From assembly GCF_006494715.1 (NCBI RefSeq), contig NZ_CP041151.1, positions 3,410,001 to 3,474,000 of the forward strand: 64,000 bases of DNA, written 5' to 3'. Origin of the DNA: Shewanella sp. SNU WT4. GTDB lineage: Bacteria > Pseudomonadota > Gammaproteobacteria > Enterobacterales > Shewanellaceae. The notes beneath the pieces were generated by a model. The model was not told where the DNA came from, did no database searches, and saw only the letters and a list, made by a program, of their open reading frames with translations. Positions 48,686-58,997 of the stretch are shown piece by piece (the stretch's first letter is position 1; each line of letters starts with the position of its first letter). Position numbers and translations under genes: made by a program.

Positions 48686-49936
48686 TTACTCTTTATCCAG
48701 CCCAAGCGCGGAACGAAGTTGCGCCAGAGTATTAACATCCCCAGCACGACTGGCCGAGGTTAAGGCCTGAGTCGGTGCATGGATTAAACGGTTAGTGAGC
48801 TTATTGGCCAGTTCCAACAGCACTTGTTCGCTGTTAGCCCCCTGTGCCAGTTTATTGATGGCACGCTCTAATAATTCATCTTTAACCGCTAAACTCTGCT
48901 GCCGATATTGGCGAATACTGTCCACTGAACTCAGTGAACGGATCCAATCCATAAACAGATGCGCCTGTTCTTCGGCTATCACTTCCGCTTGCTCTGCGGC
49001 CTCTTTACGCGAGGCCATATTCTGTTCGATGATGCTTTGCAGGTCGTCAACCGTATAGAGGAAGGCATCGTCAAGATCGGCCACTTCTGCCTCTATATCA
49101 CGGGGAACGGCAATGTCCACCAGCAGCATTGGCTGATGACGTCGCTGCTTCAGCGCTTTTTCTACCATGCCTTTACCTAAGATAGGTAGAGGACTTGCGG
49201 TAGAGGATATCACGATATCGGCTTTAGGTAGATAGTCTGGGATCTGTGTCAAGGTAATTGCCGTGGCATTAAACTCTTCACACATGGCTTGAGCGCGCTC
49301 AATCGTGCGATTTGCCACCACCATTGAACTAACACCATTATCTTTTAAGTGACGCGCCACTAGCTCTATGGTTTCACCCGCACCAATCAGCAGCACTTTA
49401 GTGTGCGCTAATGATGAGAAGATATGCTTTGCCATACTCACGGCCGCAAAAGCGACCGACACTGCATTGGCACCAATATCAGTTTCTGTTCTGACCTTTT
49501 TCGCCACTGAAAAGGTGGTTTGAAATAATCTATCTAAGGTCAAAGCCACTGTGCCGGCTTCTTTAGCCTTGGCAAATGATTGTTTAACTTGACCTAAAAT
49601 TTGCGGCTCGCCCAAAATCAGCGAATCCAGCCCAGAGGCGACTCGCATTAAATGGCGCGCAACTTGTTGACCCTTTAACTGATAAACGCATGGCATCAAG
49701 TCGTCATGACTTAGGCCATGGTATTGCTCTAACCAATGGATGACATCAGCGGACTCGGCCGCATTGCAATACAATTCAGTTCGATTACAGGTGGAGATAA
49801 TTACGGCTTCACCGGATTGACTGCGACTTGCGAGACTCTTCATGGCGTCATGAATGATCTCTGGACCAAATGCCACCTTCTCACGTAAATCTACCGTGGC
49901 CGTTTTATGGTTAATCCCTATTGCTACTAGGCTCAT
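48686..49936 (-). CDS. hemA: Glutamyl-tRNA reductase
   Basis: HemA reduces glutamyl-tRNA(Glu) to glutamate-1-semialdehyde with NADPH, the first step of C5 heme synthesis. The 416-residue product has [14 protein letters not shown], catalytic Cys50 in [23 protein letters not shown], the NADPH motif [17 protein letters not shown] and a C-terminal dimerisation domain. It is the first gene of hemA-prfA-prmC and divergent from lolB, as in E. coli. Confidence 0.97.
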   Translation of the reverse strand: MSLVAIGINHKTATVDLREKVAFGPEIIHDAMKSLASRSQSGEAVIISTCNRTELYCNAAESADVIHWLEQYHGLSHDDLMPCVYQLKGQQVARHLMRVASGLDSLILGEPQILGQVKQSFAKAKEAGTVALTLDRLFQTTFSVAKKVRTETDIGANAVSVAFAAVSMAKHIFSSLAHTKVLLIGAGETIELVARHLKDNGVSSMVVANRTIERAQAMCEEFNATAITLTQIPDYLPKADIVISSTASPLPILGKGMVEKALKQRRHQPMLLVDIAVPRDIEAEVADLDDAFLYTVDDLQSIIEQNMASRKEAAEQAEVIAEEQAHLFMDWIRSLSSVDSIRQYRQQSLAVKDELLERAINKLAQGANSEQVLLELANKLTNRLIHAPTQALTSASRAGDVNTLAQLRSALGLDKE

Positions 49937-50196
49937 CTGACTATTTTCAGGCTCTTAGGCGTCATTATCATTAGGCTATTCTACTGAATCGAGGCAATTA
50001 AAAACAGAATATGCGTAACAAAACCGAATAAAGGTCTAACTTCTTAATCAAAAATCCAATTAGCACCCAGAAGTGATCGACAATCATTAACCTTTGTATC
50101 AAGGGGGTTTTAACAAAAATCCCCTATCGGTATTGGTATTCTGTGACTGGCGTCAGTATCATAAGAACATATCTTGGCTAATGGCGGACAAAGATT

Positions 50197-50826
50197 TTGA
50201 AATTGCTCACAAAAATGCAGCTGTTGCTGCTGTTTTTACTGATTAGCTTAAGTGGCTGTAGCCTGTCGCCACCGCCAAGTTTGCAGCCTGTGTCGGTACC
50301 GAGCGCCGCCGAGGCTTATGCTTGGCAACTCAATGGCAACATTTTAGTCCGTACCCCTGATGATAAGGTTAGCAGTACCCTCTATTGGCTTGAGCAACCT
50401 CAACTAACCGATATTCAGCTTATTAGCCCCATAGGCACAAGTTTATTGGCGTTAACTATCACCCCCAAAGTTGCAAATTTAACCACTAACGGTGAAACCT
50501 ATGAAGGCACTAATGGGGAAGAGTTATTGCAAGCCTTAACCGGCTGGGCACTGCCTATTGCCCAAATGCCGCTGTGGGTTACCGGGCAAGTCACAGATGA
50601 TATGCAAGTGATTAGCCGTGATGAACAAGGGCGCGTAGCGCAAGCTAAAACCACAGGCGCACAGGCATGGACCATAAATTATCAGCAGTGGCAGCAACAA
50701 GGTGGCAGCGAAGTCCCACGCTTAATCCTGCTGCAAAGTGACTCGATACAAGTTAAAATTCAAATCAATCGCTGGCAACCTCTAGCCCCTAGCAGCGCTA
50801 CTTTGACGACCAACAAACGGTATTAA
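50197..50826 (+). CDS. lolB: Outer-membrane lipoprotein receptor LolB
   Basis: LolB accepts lipoproteins from periplasmic LolA and inserts them into the outer membrane. The 209-residue product has a lipoprotein signal with lipobox LSGC, then AYAWQLNGNILVRTPDDKVSSTLYW typical of the fold (quoted in part: WQLNGNILVRT). TTG at 50197 is chosen because it supplies the basic n-region (MKLLTK); ATG at 50215 would leave none. The neighbouring hemA and ispE make the identification firm. Confidence 0.92.
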   Translation: MKLLTKMQLLLLFLLISLSGCSLSPPPSLQPVSVPSAAEAYAWQLNGNILVRTPDDKVSSTLYWLEQPQLTDIQLISPIGTSLLALTITPKVANLTTNGETYEGTNGEELLQALTGWALPIAQMPLWVTGQVTDDMQVISRDEQGRVAQAKTTGAQAWTINYQQWQQQGGSEVPRLILLQSDSIQVKIQINRWQPLAPSSATLTTNKRY

Positions 50827-50893
50827 GAATTAACGGCTGATGGGATGTAATCAATCAAAATTAGCAGCCGCAAGTTAGCCCAAGGAATACATA

Positions 50894-51751
50894 ATGACAC
50901 TAAGCGCGCCCTCACTGCGCTGGCCGGCACCGGCTAAACTTAATCTTTTTTTGCATATTAATCATCAACGTGCCGATGGTTACCATGAACTGCAAACCTT
51001 GTTTCAATTTATCGACTTTTGTGATTATCTAACCATCACGCTCCATGACAATGATGAAGTCACCTTAGCCTCAGAATTGAATCAGGTTGTCGCAGATAGC
51101 GATAACTTAATTCTCAAAGCAGCAAAATCATTGAAATTAGCCACAGGTTATCGCGGCGGCGCCCATATTGAATTAGAAAAAAACATCCCTATGGGCGGCG
51201 GCTTAGGCGGTGGTTCATCGGATGCTGCTACCACTTTAGTGGCGCTCAATGCCTTATGGCACACAGGGTTATCTAAGGCGCAACTCGCTGCCATTGGCTT
51301 AAGTCTTGGCGCGGATGTTCCTGTTTTTATTAATGGTTATGCCGCATTTGCCGAAGGCGTAGGCGAGCATTTACAAGCAGTCTCCCCCACTGAAGCTTGG
51401 TACCTAGTTATCGCGCCCGATGTCCATGTGTCGACAGCCGCAGTGTTTCAAGATCCACAACTTGTGCGTAACACCCCAAAAATGACATTAGCAAGCTTGA
51501 TGTCATCACCATGGCGTAATGACTGTGAGATGCTAGTCTCAAGGCAGCAGCCTCAAGTTGCCAATGCCTTAGGCTGGCTGTTAGAATATGCGCCGTCAAG
51601 AATGACCGGAACAGGCGCATGCGTGTTTGGGTCATTCGAGCAGCAACAAGAAGCTAAAGCGGCGTTGGCTAACCTGCCAAGTCACTGGCGCGGTTTTGTT
51701 GCTCAAGGAAAAAATATTTCGCCGTTAGAGCAAATGCTAAATTCGCTCTAA
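50894..51751 (+). CDS. ispE: 4-diphosphocytidyl-2-C-methyl-D-erythritol kinase
   Basis: IspE is the GHMP kinase of the MEP isoprenoid pathway. The 285-residue product has [23 protein letters not shown] (key PAKLNLFL and DGYHEL), the ATP loop [14 protein letters not shown] and [12 protein letters not shown] near the C-terminus. It follows lolB by about 68 bp and precedes prs, the conserved lolB-ispE-prs order. Confidence 0.97.
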   Translation: MTLSAPSLRWPAPAKLNLFLHINHQRADGYHELQTLFQFIDFCDYLTITLHDNDEVTLASELNQVVADSDNLILKAAKSLKLATGYRGGAHIELEKNIPMGGGLGGGSSDAATTLVALNALWHTGLSKAQLAAIGLSLGADVPVFINGYAAFAEGVGEHLQAVSPTEAWYLVIAPDVHVSTAAVFQDPQLVRNTPKMTLASLMSSPWRNDCEMLVSRQQPQVANALGWLLEYAPSRMTGTGACVFGSFEQQQEAKAALANLPSHWRGFVAQGKNISPLEQMLNSL

Positions 51752-51817
51752 TCCATGTACCTAAAGTGATGTTCACTTTAGTCACGACATATTAAGCAAA
51801 CGCCTGAGGTTCTTACA

Positions 51818-52765
51818 GTGCCCGACATCAAGCTCTTTGCTGGGAATGCCACCCCCAGTCTCGCGAAAAAGATTGCCGATCGTTTATTTTGCAAACTTGG
51901 AGACGCCGTGGTGGGCCGTTTCAGCGATGGTGAAATCAGTGTTCAAATCAACGAGAACGTACGTGGAGCGGATGTTTTCATCATCCAATCAACTTGCGCT
52001 CCAACCAATGACAACCTGATGGAGCTGATCGTCATGGTCGATGCTCTGCGCCGTGCTTCGGCCGGTCGTATCACAGCCGTGATCCCTTACTTTGGTTACG
52101 CACGTCAAGACCGTCGTGTACGCAGTGCACGTGTTCCTATTACCGCTAAAGTTGTTGCTGACTTCTTATCGAGCGTGGGTGTTGATAGAGTATTAACTTG
52201 TGATTTGCACGCTGAGCAAATTCAAGGCTTCTTCGATGTTCCTGTTGATAACGTGTTTGGCAGCCCAGTATTACTGGAAGACATGCTGAGCCGTAAATTG
52301 GATAACCCAGTCGTAGTATCTCCTGACATCGGTGGTGTAGTTCGTGCGCGAGCTATTGCTAAATTGCTCGATGATTCTGACTTGGCCATTATCGACAAGC
52401 GTCGCCCTCAAGCGAACGTTGCCCAAGTTATGCACATTATTGGTGATGTCCAAGGCCGTGATTGTATTATCGTAGATGACATGATCGACACAGGCGGCAC
52501 TCTGTGTAAAGCAGCTGAAGCATTAAAGCAGCATGGCGCTAATCGTGTATTTGCTTATGCAACTCACCCGGTTTTCTCTGGCAAAGCCGCTGAGAACATT
52601 GCAAATTCAGTAATTGATGAAGTGATCATCACTGACACTGTGCCATTATCTGAAGAAATGCAGAAATTGCCTAATGTGACTCAGTTGACCATGTCAGCTT
52701 TATTAGCAGAAGCTATTCGCCGCGTGAGCAACGAAGAATCTATCTCTGCGATGTTTCGTCATTAA
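51818..52765 (+). CDS. prs: Ribose-phosphate pyrophosphokinase
   Basis: Prs makes PRPP from ribose-5-phosphate and ATP for nucleotide, His, Trp and NAD synthesis. The 315-residue product has [10 protein letters not shown] (GTG start), [36 protein letters not shown] and the PRPP loop [19 protein letters not shown] lies about 10 bp before the GTG. It is followed by a strong terminator. Confidence 0.98.
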   Translation: MPDIKLFAGNATPSLAKKIADRLFCKLGDAVVGRFSDGEISVQINENVRGADVFIIQSTCAPTNDNLMELIVMVDALRRASAGRITAVIPYFGYARQDRRVRSARVPITAKVVADFLSSVGVDRVLTCDLHAEQIQGFFDVPVDNVFGSPVLLEDMLSRKLDNPVVVSPDIGGVVRARAIAKLLDDSDLAIIDKRRPQANVAQVMHIIGDVQGRDCIIVDDMIDTGGTLCKAAEALKQHGANRVFAYATHPVFSGKAAENIANSVIDEVIITDTVPLSEEMQKLPNVTQLTMSALLAEAIRRVSNEESISAMFRH

Positions 52766-52780
52766 TTCGCAAAGATAATC

Positions 52781-52807
52781 AAAACGCACCTTAGGGTGCG
52801 TTTTTTT
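52781..52807 (+). terminator. Intrinsic terminator of prs
   Basis: The stem AACGCACC/GGTGCGTT with a 4-nt loop is followed by T7 on the plus strand. Confidence 0.92.
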
Positions 52808-52839
52808 ATGGCTGAAATTCTTATATTAACCCCTGCGCT

Positions 52840-53445
52840 TTAATCATTACTCGGCATAGGATAAAAACCGCCAAGGGATGATATCTGCTGACACCAGCGC
52901 TGAATATGTGGGTATAGGCTTAAATCAAAACCACCTTGATGCGCCACATGGGTATAGGCAAATAGAGTGATGTCAGCAAGACTCGGATCATCCCCCACTA
53001 AATAAGCGGTTTTAGCAAGCTGCGCGTCCATAATCGCTAGCGCCTTATTGCCACCTGCCTGTAAGCTAATGAACTCAGCACGGCGCGCTGGTGGTAACCC
53101 CTGATAATGCTTAATGAATCGTGCCACCGCAATATAAGGCTCATGGCTGTACTGCTCAAAGAACATCCACTCGAACATCTTAGCTTTAGCAAACCTATCC
53201 GTTGGGATCCAAGCGCTATCTGCGGCCAAAAACAACAAGATGGCATTAGACTCACAGAGCACGCATTTATCATCTAACACTAATGCCGGAATTTTCCCGT
53301 TAGGGTTAATAGCTAAATAATTTGGCGTATGCGTCTGCCCCGCCAATACATTCACAGCTTGCCATTGATGCTCAATTGCTAACAGTTGCAAGATAAGTTT
53401 TACCTTGTAACAGTTTCCAGAAGCCAAATCGCCATACACTAACAT
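52840..53445 (-). CDS. Glutathione S-transferase family protein
   Basis: The ~201-residue cytosolic GST has an N-terminal thioredoxin-like domain (MLVYGDLASGNCYKVKLIL, with Ser/Cys near the active site and NPNGKIPALVLDD carrying the cis-Pro) and a helical C-terminal domain (YLVGDDPSLADITLFAYTH, N-capping box and hydrophobic staple). Substrate unknown. ATG at 53445 has GGAG about 8 bp upstream, so the longer frame is rejected. It is convergent with prs. Confidence 0.93.
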   Translation of the reverse strand: MLVYGDLASGNCYKVKLILQLLAIEHQWQAVNVLAGQTHTPNYLAINPNGKIPALVLDDKCVLCESNAILLFLAADSAWIPTDRFAKAKMFEWMFFEQYSHEPYIAVARFIKHYQGLPPARRAEFISLQAGGNKALAIMDAQLAKTAYLVGDDPSLADITLFAYTHVAHQGGFDLSLYPHIQRWCQQISSLGGFYPMPSND

Positions 53446-53524
53446 TATCCGCTCCAAGTGCTTGTCCTTGTTATCAGATTAGCACCCAAGCTTCTGGCAA
53501 AATAGTCTTTCGTTAGCCCAAAAT

Positions 53525-53550
53525 AAAAAACGCTGCAGCAGCAGCGTTTA
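53525..53550 (-). terminator. Intrinsic terminator of pdxY
   Basis: A stem AACGCTGC/GCAGCGTT with a 4-nt loop is followed by a T run on the minus strand; it lies about 110 bp after the pdxY stop. Confidence 0.8.
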
Positions 53551-53660
53551 TTTGTTGATCAGCGAGCATGTTAAACCATGGCACATAGTTCATCACGGTT
53601 CATCACTAAAACTCATCGCGATACTTCATAGCAATAGTGCATGGCTATAGTTAGTCTGCC

Positions 53661-54518
53661 TTAGCAAGCCACTGCGCGATAAATCACATCAGGCTCAGCA
53701 ATTTGTTCTTGGCTGGCAATCAATTGCAGCTCATAGGATTGAGTCTCAAAGGTCTGCTTCAACACGCTATCAACCGCGGCATTAGTGCGCTCAAAAGCGG
53801 TCACGGCATCAAAACCACGCAATAAGTTACTCAGCATCAAGCCACTCAGTAAATCACCTACGCCCACAGGTTGGCGCTCAAACATATACAGAGGGCGTGA
53901 AATAATAAAATCACCCTGCTCACAGCTTAATAGCATTTGGAACTCATCACTGCTGCCTGCGCGGCTTAAGTGCTTCACTAGGACTAACTTAATGCCAGTA
54001 TCCAATAATTGCTTAGTCGCAGCTTTAACGCCATTAAGATCGTTAATGCTATGACCTGCCAAGGTTTCTAATTCTAATAAGTTGGGGGCTATCATGTCAG
54101 CGCAAACTAACGCGCGTTGCTTAAAGAATTCCATCACCCCTGGGGCCACAATACAGCCTTTTTCAGGATGACCCATGACAGGATCGCAAAAATAGAGGGC
54201 ATTTGGGTTAGCGGCTTTAATCGTAGCCACAGCCGCTAAAATCTCTTCACCTTGCTCGGCGCTACCAAGATAGCCACTTAATAAGGCATCACATTGGCTC
54301 AAGGCATCAATATTAGCAAGTCCAGTCACAAGTTCGGTAATTTGCCCTGCTGGCATTACCATTCCCTTAAAACCTTGTTGATATTGTGTATGGTTAGAAA
54401 ACTGGACAGTATTAATCGGCCACACTTCCATGCCGTTACGACGCATAGGAAACACAGCGCTGCTATTGCCGGCACAACCAAATACCACATGAGATTGAAT
54501 GGATAAGATCCGCTTCAT
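53661..54518 (-). CDS. pdxY: Pyridoxal kinase PdxY
   Basis: PdxY phosphorylates pyridoxal in vitamin B6 salvage. The ~285-residue ribokinase-like protein starts [31 protein letters not shown] text (key [14 protein letters not shown]), has [14 protein letters not shown] and [14 protein letters not shown] with the catalytic Asp. The start at 54518 is chosen to match the family N-terminus; a longer frame adds 14 residues. Confidence 0.94.
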   Translation of the reverse strand: MKRILSIQSHVVFGCAGNSSAVFPMRRNGMEVWPINTVQFSNHTQYQQGFKGMVMPAGQITELVTGLANIDALSQCDALLSGYLGSAEQGEEILAAVATIKAANPNALYFCDPVMGHPEKGCIVAPGVMEFFKQRALVCADMIAPNLLELETLAGHSINDLNGVKAATKQLLDTGIKLVLVKHLSRAGSSDEFQMLLSCEQGDFIISRPLYMFERQPVGVGDLLSGLMLSNLLRGFDAVTAFERTNAAVDSVLKQTFETQSYELQLIASQEQIAEPDVIYRAVAC

Positions 54519-54673
54519 GGACAAAACCTTATTGTAAATAGATGAGATTGCAACGAACAACTCAAGTGTAGGATTGAATTATACCCGAATACACGATTAG
54601 CAATAGTAATCACTATCGCATTATTGGCCTTGATGGCTGAGTTCGGGATTAATATTTATTTATTCTAGATAGC

Positions 54674-54703
54674 AAAAAGCCCGTCTATTAAGACGGGCTT
54701 TTT
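54674..54703 (-). terminator. Terminator of the tRNA operon
   Basis: A perfect 13-bp stem AAAAAGCCCGTCT/AGACGGGCTTTTT with loop ATTA lies just downstream of the last tRNA on the minus strand, with the T run in the descending arm. Confidence 0.92.
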
Positions 54704-54708
54704 AAATT

Positions 54709-54783
54709 TGGCTGGGGTACAAGGATTCGAACCTTGGAATGCCGAGATCAAAACCCGGTGCCTTACCGCTTGGCGATACCCCA
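54709..54783 (-). tRNA. tRNA-Gln (anticodon TTG), copy 1
   Basis: The 75-nt cloverleaf has acceptor TGGGGTA/TACCCCA, encoded CCA, T arm GGTTCGAATCC and anticodon TTG in GGTTTTGATCTC. It is identical to the other two Gln copies. Confidence 0.97.
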
Positions 54784-54824
54784 ATAAATTGTTCAAGACG
54801 ATTAGCAATCAACTTGATAAAAGA

Positions 54825-54901
54825 TGGTGGCTATGGCGGGATTTGAACCTGCGACCCCAGCATTATGAGTGCTGTGCTCTAACCAACTGAGCTACATAGC
54901 C
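54825..54901 (-). tRNA. tRNA-Met elongator (anticodon CAT), copy 1
   Basis: The 77-nt cloverleaf has acceptor GGCTATG/CATAGCC, encoded CCA, D arm with AGCTCAGTTGGTTAGAG and anticodon CAT in CACTCATAATG. It resembles E. coli metT/metU and lacks initiator features. Confidence 0.97.
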
Positions 54902-54902
54902 T

Positions 54903-54977
54903 TGGCTGGGGTACAAGGATTCGAACCTTGGAATGCCGAGATCAAAACCCGGTGCCTTACCGCTTGGCGATACCCCA
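54903..54977 (-). tRNA. tRNA-Gln (anticodon TTG), copy 2
   Basis: Identical in sequence to copy 1. Its encoded CCA end is separated by one base from the 5' end of tRNA-Met copy 1, so processing is tightly spaced. Confidence 0.97.
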
Positions 54978-55000
54978 ATCATTGGAAATAAGAGGAAAAT

Positions 55001-55075
55001 TGGCTGGGGTACAAGGATTCGAACCTTGGAATGCCGAGATCAAAACCCGGTGCCTTACCGCTTGGCGATACCCCA
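55001..55075 (-). tRNA. tRNA-Gln (anticodon TTG), copy 3
   Basis: Identical to copies 1 and 2, with encoded CCA. All three Gln genes read CAA (and CAG by wobble); no CTG-anticodon Gln gene appears here, unlike E. coli glnV/glnX. Confidence 0.97.
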
Positions 55076-55095
55076 ACTGTTTGTTGCTCATCTAA

Positions 55096-55120
55096 CTTAA
55101 CTTAACTTAACTTAACTTAA
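55096..55120. repeat. Tandem CTTAA x5 between tRNA-Gln and tRNA-Leu
   Basis: Five perfect copies of CTTAA lie in the spacer of the tRNA operon. It is transcribed spacer with no coding role. Confidence 0.9.
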
Positions 55121-55121
55121 A

Positions 55122-55206
<85 letters not shown>

Positions 55207-55237
55207 TCAACAATCTCTTTTTTACATCTGGAGAAGA

Positions 55238-55314
55238 TGGTGGCTATAGCGGGACTTGAACCTGCGACCCCAGCATTATGAGTGCTGTGCTCTAACCAGC
55301 TGAGCTACATAGCC
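55238..55314 (-). tRNA. tRNA-Met elongator (anticodon CAT), copy 2
   Basis: The 77-nt cloverleaf differs from copy 1 at three positions (one in the D loop, one in the T loop, one in the acceptor arm making a G-T pair at 7-66). It is the first tRNA of the operon, in the place of E. coli metT. Confidence 0.97.
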
Positions 55315-55354
55315 ATCTTATTTTCCGCGTCCCCTTCATCAGGGAACGGGGCGT

Positions 55355-55383
55355 ATTATGCTTATTCGACCCAAGGAGGTCAA
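55355..55383 (-). promoter_or_regulatory. Promoter of the tRNA operon, stringent type
   Basis: On the minus strand TTGACC (55378-55383), a 17-bp spacer and CATAAT (55355-55360) are followed by a GC-rich discriminator ACGCCCC. Such discriminators mark stable-RNA promoters inhibited by ppGpp and DksA. Confidence 0.75.
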
Positions 55384-55517
55384 CCGCTTTTTTACGAATA
55401 ATATCGTCAAATGCATCGTTTGCTCATTCCATCAGCAAACTGAACATTAGATGGCCAAAAAAAAGAGGGAAACTATGTTTTCCTCTTAAATTCACTTAAT
55501 TGCAAATGTTTGCTTGA

Positions 55518-56609
55518 TTAAACATTGAACAGGAAATGCATTACGTCGCCATCTTTAACGATATAAGTTTTACCTTCCACTCGCAATTTACCGGCTTCTT
55601 TACAGCCAGACTCGCCTTTGAACTCTAAAAAGTCGTTATACGCCATTACTTGAGCACGAATAAAGCCGCGTTCAAAGTCAGTGTGAATAACACCAGCCGC
55701 TTGTGGCGCAGAAGCACCTACTGGCACAGTCCAAGCGCGCACTTCTTTTACACCCGCGGTAAAGTAAGTTTGCAGATCAAGTAATGAGTAGCCACCGCGG
55801 ATCACGCGATCAAGACCTGGCTCTTCTAAGCCTAAGTCAGCCATAAACTCATCACGCTCTTCAGCATCCATTTCCGCCAGTTCAGATTCAATCGCTGCAC
55901 ATACTGGTACTACTACCGCATTCTCAGCGGCAGCAATGGCCATAACTACGTCTAAATGCGGGTTATTTTCAAAACCGTCTTCAGATACGTTAGCAATGTA
56001 CATAGTTGGCTTGATAGTCAGCAGGTTCAAATAAGCAACGGCTTCCAACTCTTCTTTTTCCAGCGGTAATGAACGCAGCATTTTGCCTTCATCTAATACT
56101 GGACGCAGTTTCTCAAGCACTTCAACTTCGAACTTAGCATCTTTGTCACCGCTCTTAGCGCGTTTTTGCTGGCGAGTAATCGCACGCTCAACACTGTCTA
56201 AGTCGGCTAAGGCCAATTCGGTGTTAATGACTTCGATATCGCTGGCAGGATCAATCTTGTTAGCCACGTGAATAATGTTGTCGTTATCAAAACAACGAAC
56301 CACATGACCAATAGCGTCAGTTTCACGAATGTTAGCTAAGAATTTATTGCCTAAGCCTTCACCTTTAGAGGCGCCAGCCACTAAACCTGCAATATCCACA
56401 AATTCCATCGTGGTAGGCAGAATACGCTCAGGTTTAACAATGGCCGCTAACGCATCTAAGCGTGGATCCGGCACTGGCACTACGCCGGTATTAGGCTCAA
56501 TGGTACAGAAAGGAAAGTTTGCTGCTTCAATCCCAGCCTTTGTCAGTGCGTTAAACAGCGTAGACTTACCTACGTTTGGCAAACCAACGATGCCACATTT
56601 AAAACCCAT
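55518..56609 (-). CDS. ychF: Ribosome-binding ATPase YchF
   Basis: YchF is an Obg-family P-loop NTPase that prefers ATP and binds ribosomes in stress responses. The 363-residue product has GLPNVGKST at 9-17, [35 protein letters not shown] in the place of NKxD, and a C-terminal TGS domain ([13 protein letters not shown]). Length matches E. coli (363). It follows pth, the usual pth-ychF pair. Confidence 0.97.
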   Translation of the reverse strand: MGFKCGIVGLPNVGKSTLFNALTKAGIEAANFPFCTIEPNTGVVPVPDPRLDALAAIVKPERILPTTMEFVDIAGLVAGASKGEGLGNKFLANIRETDAIGHVVRCFDNDNIIHVANKIDPASDIEVINTELALADLDSVERAITRQQKRAKSGDKDAKFEVEVLEKLRPVLDEGKMLRSLPLEKEELEAVAYLNLLTIKPTMYIANVSEDGFENNPHLDVVMAIAAAENAVVVPVCAAIESELAEMDAEERDEFMADLGLEEPGLDRVIRGGYSLLDLQTYFTAGVKEVRAWTVPVGASAPQAAGVIHTDFERGFIRAQVMAYNDFLEFKGESGCKEAGKLRVEGKTYIVKDGDVMHFLFNV

Positions 56610-56680
56610 ATCGATACCTTTTTATTGACGTAACAACCTAAGCTAAAGCAGCTTAAGTTCAAAATTCATGGTGGCTAGTA

Positions 56681-57268
56681 CTAGACGGCTTTGAATGAAT
56701 GCAGTCTATGTTGCGCCTTAACCATATCTTCTTTAAATCCAATTTCAGTGGAGCGTACGGCTTCATCAATCGCGGCCAAGATTTTTTCTTGATCGTCACT
56801 CGATGCTTTATTCAGTACATAAGCTGCCACTTTGTTTTTATCGCCAGGATGACCAATGCCAATCCGTAAGCGATAAAAATTATTATTGTTGGCCATTTTA
56901 GCCACTATGTCTTTGAGGCCATTATGACCACCGTGACCGCCACCTATCTTAAATTTGGCCACCCCCGGAGGCATGTCTAATTCATCGTGGGCCACTAGTA
57001 TCTCTTCTGGCTCAATTCGAAAGAAATTAGCCAGCGCGGACACAGACTTACCGCTTAAGTTCATGTACGTCGATGGGATCAACAAACGAACCTCGCGACC
57101 AAACAACATGACTCTTGCCGTCATTCCAAAATATTTAGAGTCTGGCACTAAACTTACATTCGCCATGCGAGCTAATTCTTGGACATACCAAGCGCCAGCG
57201 TTATGGCGAGTTTGCGCATATTCTGCGCCAGGGTTGGCTAAGCCAACAATCAATTTTATCTGATCCAT
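56681..57268 (-). CDS. pth: Peptidyl-tRNA hydrolase
   Basis: Pth frees tRNA from peptidyl-tRNA dropped by ribosomes. The 195-residue product has [17 protein letters not shown] with catalytic His22 and Asn12, [23 protein letters not shown] and [13 protein letters not shown]. It is about 70 bp upstream of ychF and probably co-transcribed with it. Confidence 0.97.
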   Translation of the reverse strand: MDQIKLIVGLANPGAEYAQTRHNAGAWYVQELARMANVSLVPDSKYFGMTARVMLFGREVRLLIPSTYMNLSGKSVSALANFFRIEPEEILVAHDELDMPPGVAKFKIGGGHGGHNGLKDIVAKMANNNNFYRLRIGIGHPGDKNKVAAYVLNKASSDDQEKILAAIDEAVRSTEIGFKEDMVKAQHRLHSFKAV

Positions 57269-57370
57269 ACCGCTACTATTACTCTATCCGGCATGCCATC
57301 TGGCTGCCACTCAGACATAAAGCCCAGTATTCTACCACTGCTAACACTGCTCAACAAATTTACAATTAGC

Positions 57371-58558
57371 TTAGACTAAGCCCAGCGCATATTTGAGCAC
57401 CCAATCTTTCAGTGGCCCTGACTTATCAGCGATGCGCAGCGCCGCGTTGCGCAGTAATTTAAGCGGTAAGATTCGATTACTGAAACCGGCATAAAAGGCA
57501 TCCATAGTGGTCATCATTAATAAATTGTCGCGATAACGTAGGCTTTGATAGTCACTCAGTACTTTAGTGCTGGCAACATCATGGCCGGCTTGCTGCGCTT
57601 TAGCTATCACCTCAATTAACGCGGCCACATCTTTAAAGCCTAAATTAACCCCTTGGCCAGCCAGCGGATTAATAGTGTGGGCAGCATCGCCTAGGATCAC
57701 TACATTTTCTTGGTAATAACAACTGGCGTGACGGCGCGTTAACGGAAAACTGCCCTTGGCTTCAATCTCAAAATCAGTAGCAAGGCGCGCTGGGAAATGG
57801 GTTTGAATCGCGCTTTTTAGCGCCGCATTATTCATCTGCATTAATTGCGCGATGCGCTGCGGCGTATCATACCAAACTAGCGAAGCATGCTTATCTGGCA
57901 ACGGCAGTAATGAGCGCGGGCCATCAGGCGTAAATTGCTGCCAAGTAATAGCGGGCAGCTCCTCTGTGGTCGCGATATTAATCAGCATGGCACTTTGACT
58001 ATAATCCCAACCACTGACACCTATGCCCGCCCATTGGCGCACATGCGAATTCGCACCATCACAACCCACTAACAAGCGGCAATCAATACTGGTGCCATCA
58101 TCGAGTAGCACACTAACCCCATTATCATGGCGCTGATATTTAGCCACGGCCGCGGGGCAATACAGATTAAGGTTGGGATAATTGGCCATTTGCTGCCAAA
58201 TACCTAATTGAACCACACGGTTCTCAAGGATATAGCCTAACTGCTCAAGCTTAACTTGGCTGGCACTAAAGCGCGTGGCAGCACCTTCCATTTCCCAAGT
58301 TTCTAGCCCAGTGTAAGCCACATGGCGCATAGCTAAAATGGCATCCATAGCGCCTAACGATTGCAGTAACCGCACTGAGGCCATGCTAATGGCGGATACG
58401 CGCACATCTAAGGGTTGGCTTGGGTCATAATCTTCTTGGCGACGATTTTCCACCAGCGCCACCGATAGGCCAAGTTTTGCCAAGCCGACAGCCGTCGCGG
58501 CGCCCACCATTCCACCACCTATGATGCAGACATCAGTTTGCGCTCGTTGTTGTGTCAC
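57371..58558 (-). CDS. ubiF: FAD-dependent ubiquinone hydroxylase, UbiF type
   Basis: The 395-residue flavoprotein monooxygenase belongs to the UbiH/UbiF/VisC family. It has the FAD motifs GGGMVGAATAVG (14-25), CDGANSHVRQW and VVILGDAAHTINPLAGQGVNLGF. Divergence from miaB matches the ubiF-miaB order of E. coli, so UbiF (C6 hydroxylation of the benzoquinol ring) is the best assignment, but a UbiH-like paralogue is not excluded by sequence alone. GTG is the start, with AGGA about 9 bp upstream. Confidence 0.85.
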   Translation of the reverse strand: MTQQRAQTDVCIIGGGMVGAATAVGLAKLGLSVALVENRRQEDYDPSQPLDVRVSAISMASVRLLQSLGAMDAILAMRHVAYTGLETWEMEGAATRFSASQVKLEQLGYILENRVVQLGIWQQMANYPNLNLYCPAAVAKYQRHDNGVSVLLDDGTSIDCRLLVGCDGANSHVRQWAGIGVSGWDYSQSAMLINIATTEELPAITWQQFTPDGPRSLLPLPDKHASLVWYDTPQRIAQLMQMNNAALKSAIQTHFPARLATDFEIEAKGSFPLTRRHASCYYQENVVILGDAAHTINPLAGQGVNLGFKDVAALIEVIAKAQQAGHDVASTKVLSDYQSLRYRDNLLMMTTMDAFYAGFSNRILPLKLLRNAALRIADKSGPLKDWVLKYALGLV

Positions 58559-58997
58559 CTTGTGCTTCCTTATTGATTGAACATTGCATAGCTACAATAG
58601 TTAGAACTGTTGGCCGAGTCGAATAACCAAAATGGCTTAAAAGCGCGAGTATGCTTGCTTGCACAGAACGCTGGCGCTTTATCATCACTCAGACCTTTTT
58701 GATGAACAATTTTACGCAATTATCATTAGTAGCATTATGCCTTAAATCACAGCGCGACTAAATCAGCGAATACCAGGCGTGGATTCTGACCCTTTACTCA
58801 ATAATAAATGTGGCGCAACCCATGCGTTCAGGATTATTTCCGCTATGATGGCGCACCGAATGCAGCGCCTTAATCCCTAGTAATTGCAAGCCTACTAAGA
58901 GATATTGCTTAAAGTTAGTCCGACCACTGGAAAGCTTGGGTGCGAGGGGGTAAAATGCTGCGCTATTTTTCCGTGGTTCGAAGAGCGAAATTAACTG
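58559..58997. other. Intergenic region between divergent ubiF and miaB
   Basis: The 439 bp hold promoters for both genes. A TAAAAT -10-like hexamer lies near 58950-58955 ahead of miaB without a clear -35. An open frame on the minus strand through miaB is a shadow. I see no other structure. Confidence 0.4.
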